From positions 16,213,501 through 16,277,500 of the forward strand of contig OX940870.1 of the NCBI GenBank assembly GCA_954871525.1: 64,000 nt of DNA, in the 5' to 3' direction. The translations under genes were made by a program, and so were the position numbers. Shown in pieces: positions 60,019-64,000 of the stretch. Origin of the DNA: Parietaria judaica. Taxonomy: Eukaryota; Streptophyta; Magnoliopsida; Rosales; Urticaceae. The notes below the pieces were generated by a model that was given only the letters and a program-made list of their open reading frames with translations, searched no databases and was not told the DNA's origin. How positions within the stretch are numbered: position 1 is the stretch's first letter; every line of letters starts with the position of its first letter.

Positions 60019-60033
60019 AATGGTATCGGAGCT

Positions 60034-61024
60034 AGATGCGATTTCCAATATGACCCTCTTTCCGACATCAAAAAAGATAAGCCATTATAATCCTATAAGA
60101 ATTCGGGCTCAGTTGAGCGAGGGAAATATCCATTTGCTACATGAGCCTAAGTATGGGCTTAGGAATGTGAAACTTGAGCCTGCAGTCCTTGTAGAACCAC
60201 GCGTAGATGCAGATCCAATCATCATTGATTGAATCTACGAACTCGTCGGAATCTGGGACCCTAAGGGTGGACAGACTCTGGAATATAGTATTGAGACCTA
60301 AGCCTAGGGATATCATCCTCCTTTAATCTAGACCCCAGGGATTCGGTTGGTAAAAACTCCAAAACTAAAACCGGACCCCTGACCTTACTTCTTGCTACTC
60401 TCAGCTATTTTTCTTCCAAAAGTTCAGAAAAGAAAACACAAAACCTACAAACTTCAAACCCATAAAACTCAAAGGCAAACCCAGAAATTCAACACAAACA
60501 CAAACCCTAAAACATGAAAGCTCAAACCACCTTATTCTGGTTGAAAACCTAAATATAAAACCCTGAAAACCTAAATATAAAACCTAGACTGGAGCTTGAA
60601 GGAAGAAGGCATAGGGCAACATTGGCGCAAAGCTTTTTCTCTCTGTCTCAAATGCGAAAATGAAGAAAGAAGAAAGAATAGAGTTTAAATAGAGGAGAGA
60701 AGAAGGTAGTTTCTTGAAGACGAAGAGGCGCGGTGAAGTGACAAATGAAGTGACACTTTAATGAAAGCACTCGAGTATTAACACTTGAAATCCAATCCAA
60801 ATCGTGCGGCTAGGGTTTCCTCGACCTTCGTAAATTGCCTCATACAATGGATGAGATGGAATCTCTGCTTTGAGCCACGTCACAAGGTCAATAAGCTGAC
60901 CAGTTCAGCAACAGAAGTTGAAGAGGTTGATTTCCCCTGTGAAGTTCGGGCAAAGTGACACGTGTCACAACTGTTCCCTCTTCAACCCTTGTTGTTGAAG
61001 AGGTTGATTTCCCCTTTGAAATTC
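60034..61024. other. Unassigned sequence between Copia LTR d and the Gypsy 3' LTR
   Basis: A short open frame follows the primer-binding site (60020-60232), but it has no gag features. A CA/AAAC-rich stretch (60410-60620) with repeated AACCTAAATATAAAACC is present. The phrase GAAGAGGTTGATTTCCCC occurs twice (about 60918 and 60997), marking a direct repeat of about 80 bp just before the LTR match begins. Confidence 0.4.
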
Positions 61025-61352
61025 GGGCAGAGCATCCACTTTGAGAGAAAGAGTCTGTGAGATTTGCATTTTTCAGAGTTTTTCATTTTTCCTTTTCGAT
61101 CATCTTGGAATCGGCTTCTGGTTCTGATTGATCTTTCTTTAAATCAATAAACTTATAGAGGACGTAGTCAACTACCGCATTAGGACGAGCATCTCCAAAA
61201 AACCATTTTGTTTTTTTATCGCTTTCTTTTGTTATTGTCAAAGTCATAGTATTAACGACGCGGAGGTCAAGATCCACGATCATTTAGCAAATTCAATTCT
61301 TAATCCCATACACATATTTTTGTGACTGTTGGTGTGTGAAACCACGTCAACA
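61025..61352 (+). repeat. 3' LTR (end portion) of the Tat-type Gypsy element
   Basis: It matches 38370-38722 closely (TCGGCTTCTGGTTCTGATTG, ATAGAGGACGTAG, TTTTATCGCTTTCTTTTG and others) and ends CCACGTCAACA at 61352, followed by the target repeat GTTGT. The upstream part of this LTR is not recognisable. Confidence 0.85.
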
Positions 61353-61622
61353 GTTGTCAAGTGACATCAATCACAATATTAATTTTATGAATTAACATAA
61401 AATTTAATTAATTCAATTATTAACCTATTTGGTTCAATCTTCATTAAAGCGTTGATTTCTATGTTCCTTTTTTAAATTGCGAGAAAAGGTAATAGCCCTT
61501 ACCTCAATTTGTGGAAACTTTGATCAATTTACTAGCTAGTCGAAGATGCAAGTTCATCTTTGCCCTAAGTTCGATGATTAGAGACTTTGAGTTGCGATAT
61601 ACTGTTGAAAATTGGTGGTACC

Positions 61623-63781
61623 TGTTGGACATATTTTGTATATGCCATCTATTCAGATGCTAATCCCGCTTGTACAAGATTATGGTCATTTACCTAGAAA
61701 AAAGGTTCATATTAATGTTAATCTTATATAGTTATCTACGGATTATAGATTCAATTATCATTCTGCAGTTATGTTAAATTCATCACACTGGGTCTTTGTG
61801 TGAGGAGGTTTGACTTAACATAAATTAATAAAGAACTTAAAATTGGTCCATAGTCTAGATTGGAAGTGGGAACTTTTGATTGTGAACGACTATTGATGAA
61901 CTTAATAGATCACATTTATGTGATGACTTATTACCGGGTCAGAGTGTTGTCCATGCACTAGTAAGATCATCGGGTATGAAGTGTCTTCATACTGAACAGG
62001 GACAGACTTATATCTGAAATCATCATGTAAGTCAGTCACTGATGAAAGTACGATGATGTCGCTAAGATGATCAGACGGAATCGGTTAATCTCCTGAGGTA
62101 ATGTGGGTTTATAAGTTTAACTTAAACGGTCTTTGATTTAATCGTTTTAGTTTACATTCAAGTATCCCCAACACTTTTATTTTGGAATCGGAAGGTTGGC
62201 CGTAGTAAACTGCATATTACAGATATGGATAATAACTTTATGATTTCCTTATTATGATTTTTTGGGAAGCAAATAAGTACTCATGGCCAGCTTACAGATT
62301 CATAACCCGATAATTGATTAGTTTGCAATAAATCATAGATTAAGGTAGTCTCATCAAAAGGGCAGAACGGTAATAATATATTTACCCTTTTGATGAGAAT
62401 CATAATAATACAAAAACCGATCAATTCAGATATTTGATTGTATCATGGACACCTGTGATCAGGAAGATATAATTATACACATTTGAAAGTTCAACTTCAC
62501 GCTATAGTGGAATGTTACCGAAGTTGGTGAAAGTTCTACACTTTCATTGTAGCTCGGGTGTGTTGTCCATTTGTCCCCTTTGTAACTCCTCAAGGATGAC
62601 ACTGCAAGTATGTTTATTATTAGTTAAACATTCAATGGATCCAATCAAGACTGATTTGTGATTGTTGTCACGAATTCTCTTATTCACCTAAAAGTAGCAA
62701 AAGTACCAAGTTTTTGGTACTAGCTGGAAATGTGAAAATTTGATAATTGAATTTGACCCTTGTATAGTTCTAGGATTATGGGAAATAAAATTCTGTGAAT
62801 TTATCACTTTGAATCATACAATTCTGATGTGCGGGTTGAGAGTTATGGTTAAAACAATTTTTTTGGTGAAGGCAGAAATAACCGCTGTTTTTACATGCGA
62901 ATTTGAGAGAAAATTAAATATTGAATTTAATTCATGAAATATTTAATTAAGAAAATAATCATAATGATTTTCGAATTATGGTTATAGTGATTTCAAATCT
63001 TTAAAATATAAAGATTTGATTTATTAATTTTTTTAGAGTATTTTCTGAAAAGATTTGATTTAGATTTATTCTTTATTTTATTTAATCATTAAATCAAATA
63101 TTTGCGTGAATATCTCCAAATTGGTTGAGATAATCTCTCCAAAGTGATTGTGATCAGCTGCCTATAAATAGGGGATCCCTGGAACCGTAAATCACACACA
63201 ACACATCCTTAAACGCCAAAAAAATCGTTTTCTCTCATCCTTTCTCTAACCCTGCGAATTTCTCAGGGAGAATTCTTCCTAGGATTTTGCTTTTAGGGTT
63301 TAGAGGTTATTCAAGAACATCCCACGCTCTTGGCGACGTAATCCTGGAGTCATACATCGGAAGACATCTGGGAGCTATCTTCTCACAGAAAATCACAAAG
63401 AGCATGTGGAATAGAAGGCACGGAGTTCTTCAAGATCAAAGAAAGCAGACAGAATCGTTGAAGGTGTCAGGTACACATTCTGGTATTTATCGATTATGAG
63501 ATTATTCACTTTTACTCAAGGCTCATATTAAAACCAATAAACATGTTAATAATTTAAATTTAATTAAATCATCACGATCGGAAAAATTAATTGTAAGTTG
63601 ATTTTGATACAGACGGTTTGACAGGGTATTTGGTATGGGACTCTTACCCAGTAATTTTTTTAAGGTAAAACTGTGTGCCTCAATCAATGATCATAGTTTT
63701 TTAGGAGTCGGCGGTGACCGATTCGGGTCTAGATCAGCAGGAACGACTCAGATCGGTGTTAGAGCGATATCGATTCCAGCA
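61623..63781 (+). mobile_element. Family Z solo LTR (copy Z3) with 5-bp target duplication
   Basis: It starts TGTTGGACATATTTTG and ends GATTCCAGCA. The pentamer GTACC flanks it (61618-61622 and 63782-63786), and removal joins family X LTR sequence in register (compare 26680-26700). No internal sequence is present. A TATA-like CTATAAATAGG lies near 63162-63172. This is the best-defined copy of the family. Confidence 0.92.
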
Positions 63782-64000
63782 GTACCGGTAGCACTGTATT
63801 CGAGTTGACGCCAGGACAACTATCTGAAATATTTTGTAGCACTGAAATATTTCTAAGATTGGAATTTAAATTGTCAATTGAAAACCCGATACCCTGAAAT
63901 CTAGGCATCAATTCGATGATTTAATAAACGCAATGGCAATGTCAATTTCATCAATCAAGAATTATAACACACTTAATTTGATCCTCTAAAATTTGAAACT

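Larger units (their letters stand above)
37824..61352 (+). mobile_element. Tat-type Gypsy retrotransposon, broken by nested Copia elements
   Basis: The 5' LTR opens TGTTGATGTG and the 3' LTR closes CACGTCAACA; the 5' LTR itself closes CACATCAACA, the perfect inverse of its start. The flanking pentamers GCTAT (37819-37823) and GTTGT (61353-61357) each differ by one base from GCTGT, the sequence found at the matching empty site near 26426-26430. The interior carries decayed gag, protease, RT, RNase H and integrase in Gypsy order, then an antisense ORF, a layout known from the Tat lineage. A Copia element and further Copia LTRs lie inside. The element is dead. Confidence 0.85.
34046..64000 (-). 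mobile_element. Family X 5' LTR, broken into five pieces by later insertions
   Basis: The pieces are 34046-34345, 36548-36698, 37242-37823, 61353-61622 and 63782-64000 (running off the window). Put in order they are collinear with the LTR at 25727-28234; for example, the sequence just before 37824 and just after 61352 is continuous in the other copy around 26420-26435. Between the pieces lie family Z copy Z2, a hAT element, the Tat-type Gypsy element and family Z copy Z3. No host gene lies in the whole interval. Confidence 0.85.

Noticed and set aside
60020..60232. Short ORF directly after a primer-binding site, as a possible gag
   Set aside because: It shows no gag or zinc-knuckle features and overlaps the primer-binding site itself.
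1..64000. CRISPR arrays, bacterial operons, rRNA genes
   Set aside because: None are present. The direct repeats seen belong to transposons, microsatellites or local duplications in plant DNA.

Overview
The window is nuclear DNA from a flowering plant, most likely a eudicot. Genes are split by short AT-rich GT-AG introns, their protein sequences match known plant families, and the spaces between genes are filled with Copia, Gypsy, hAT and Mutator-like elements. Base composition is AT-rich apart from two GC-rich islands (about 11.2-12.0 kb and 53.5-53.8 kb).

The left 28.5 kb holds five genes. These are a serine alpha/beta hydrolase (+, 5' end outside the window, stop at 2396); PEX4, the peroxisomal ubiquitin-conjugating enzyme (-, 3230-5638); a TOM1-like VHS-GAT endosomal sorting protein (-, 13495-18141); a small plastid-type protein with only the trigger-factor N-terminal domain (-, 20007-22057); and a plastid class IV aminotransferase of the ADCL/DAT1 type (+, 23377-28496). 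All were rebuilt by joining exons by hand, and phases agree at every junction except two in the trigger-factor-like gene. Two genes contain mobile DNA in introns. In PEX4 the last exon lies 1.2 kb beyond the fourth, across a short DNA-transposon relic. In ADCL/DAT1 the last exon lies 3.4 kb beyond the fourth, across an antisense LTR that itself carries a hAT insertion.

From 28.5 kb to the end there is no host gene that I can support. First come a 973-bp near-palindromic Mutator-like element with a 9-bp target duplication, a decayed hAT transposase, and a decayed gag with its primer-binding site. Then one long interval of nested retrotransposons begins. An antisense LTR (family X, from 34046) is split by a family Z LTR, a hAT element, a 23.5-kb Tat-type Gypsy element and another family Z LTR, and is still unfinished at 64000. 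Inside the Gypsy element sits an antisense Copia element (about 43.7-56.7 kb), and one Copia LTR is in turn split by a solo LTR of a related subfamily. The pieces of each broken element resume in register on the far side of the insertion, and most insertions carry 5-, 8- or 9-bp target duplications, so the order of events can be read.

The host genes do not form a pathway; PEX4 (peroxisome), TOL (endosome), the trigger-factor-like protein and ADCL/DAT1 (plastid) are ordinary neighbours. I found no CRISPR array, tRNA or rRNA gene, and no gene system that looks wholly new. The most interesting signals are structural: transposons inside introns, a GC-AG intron, a 14-nt microexon, the long palindrome and the four-level transposon nest.
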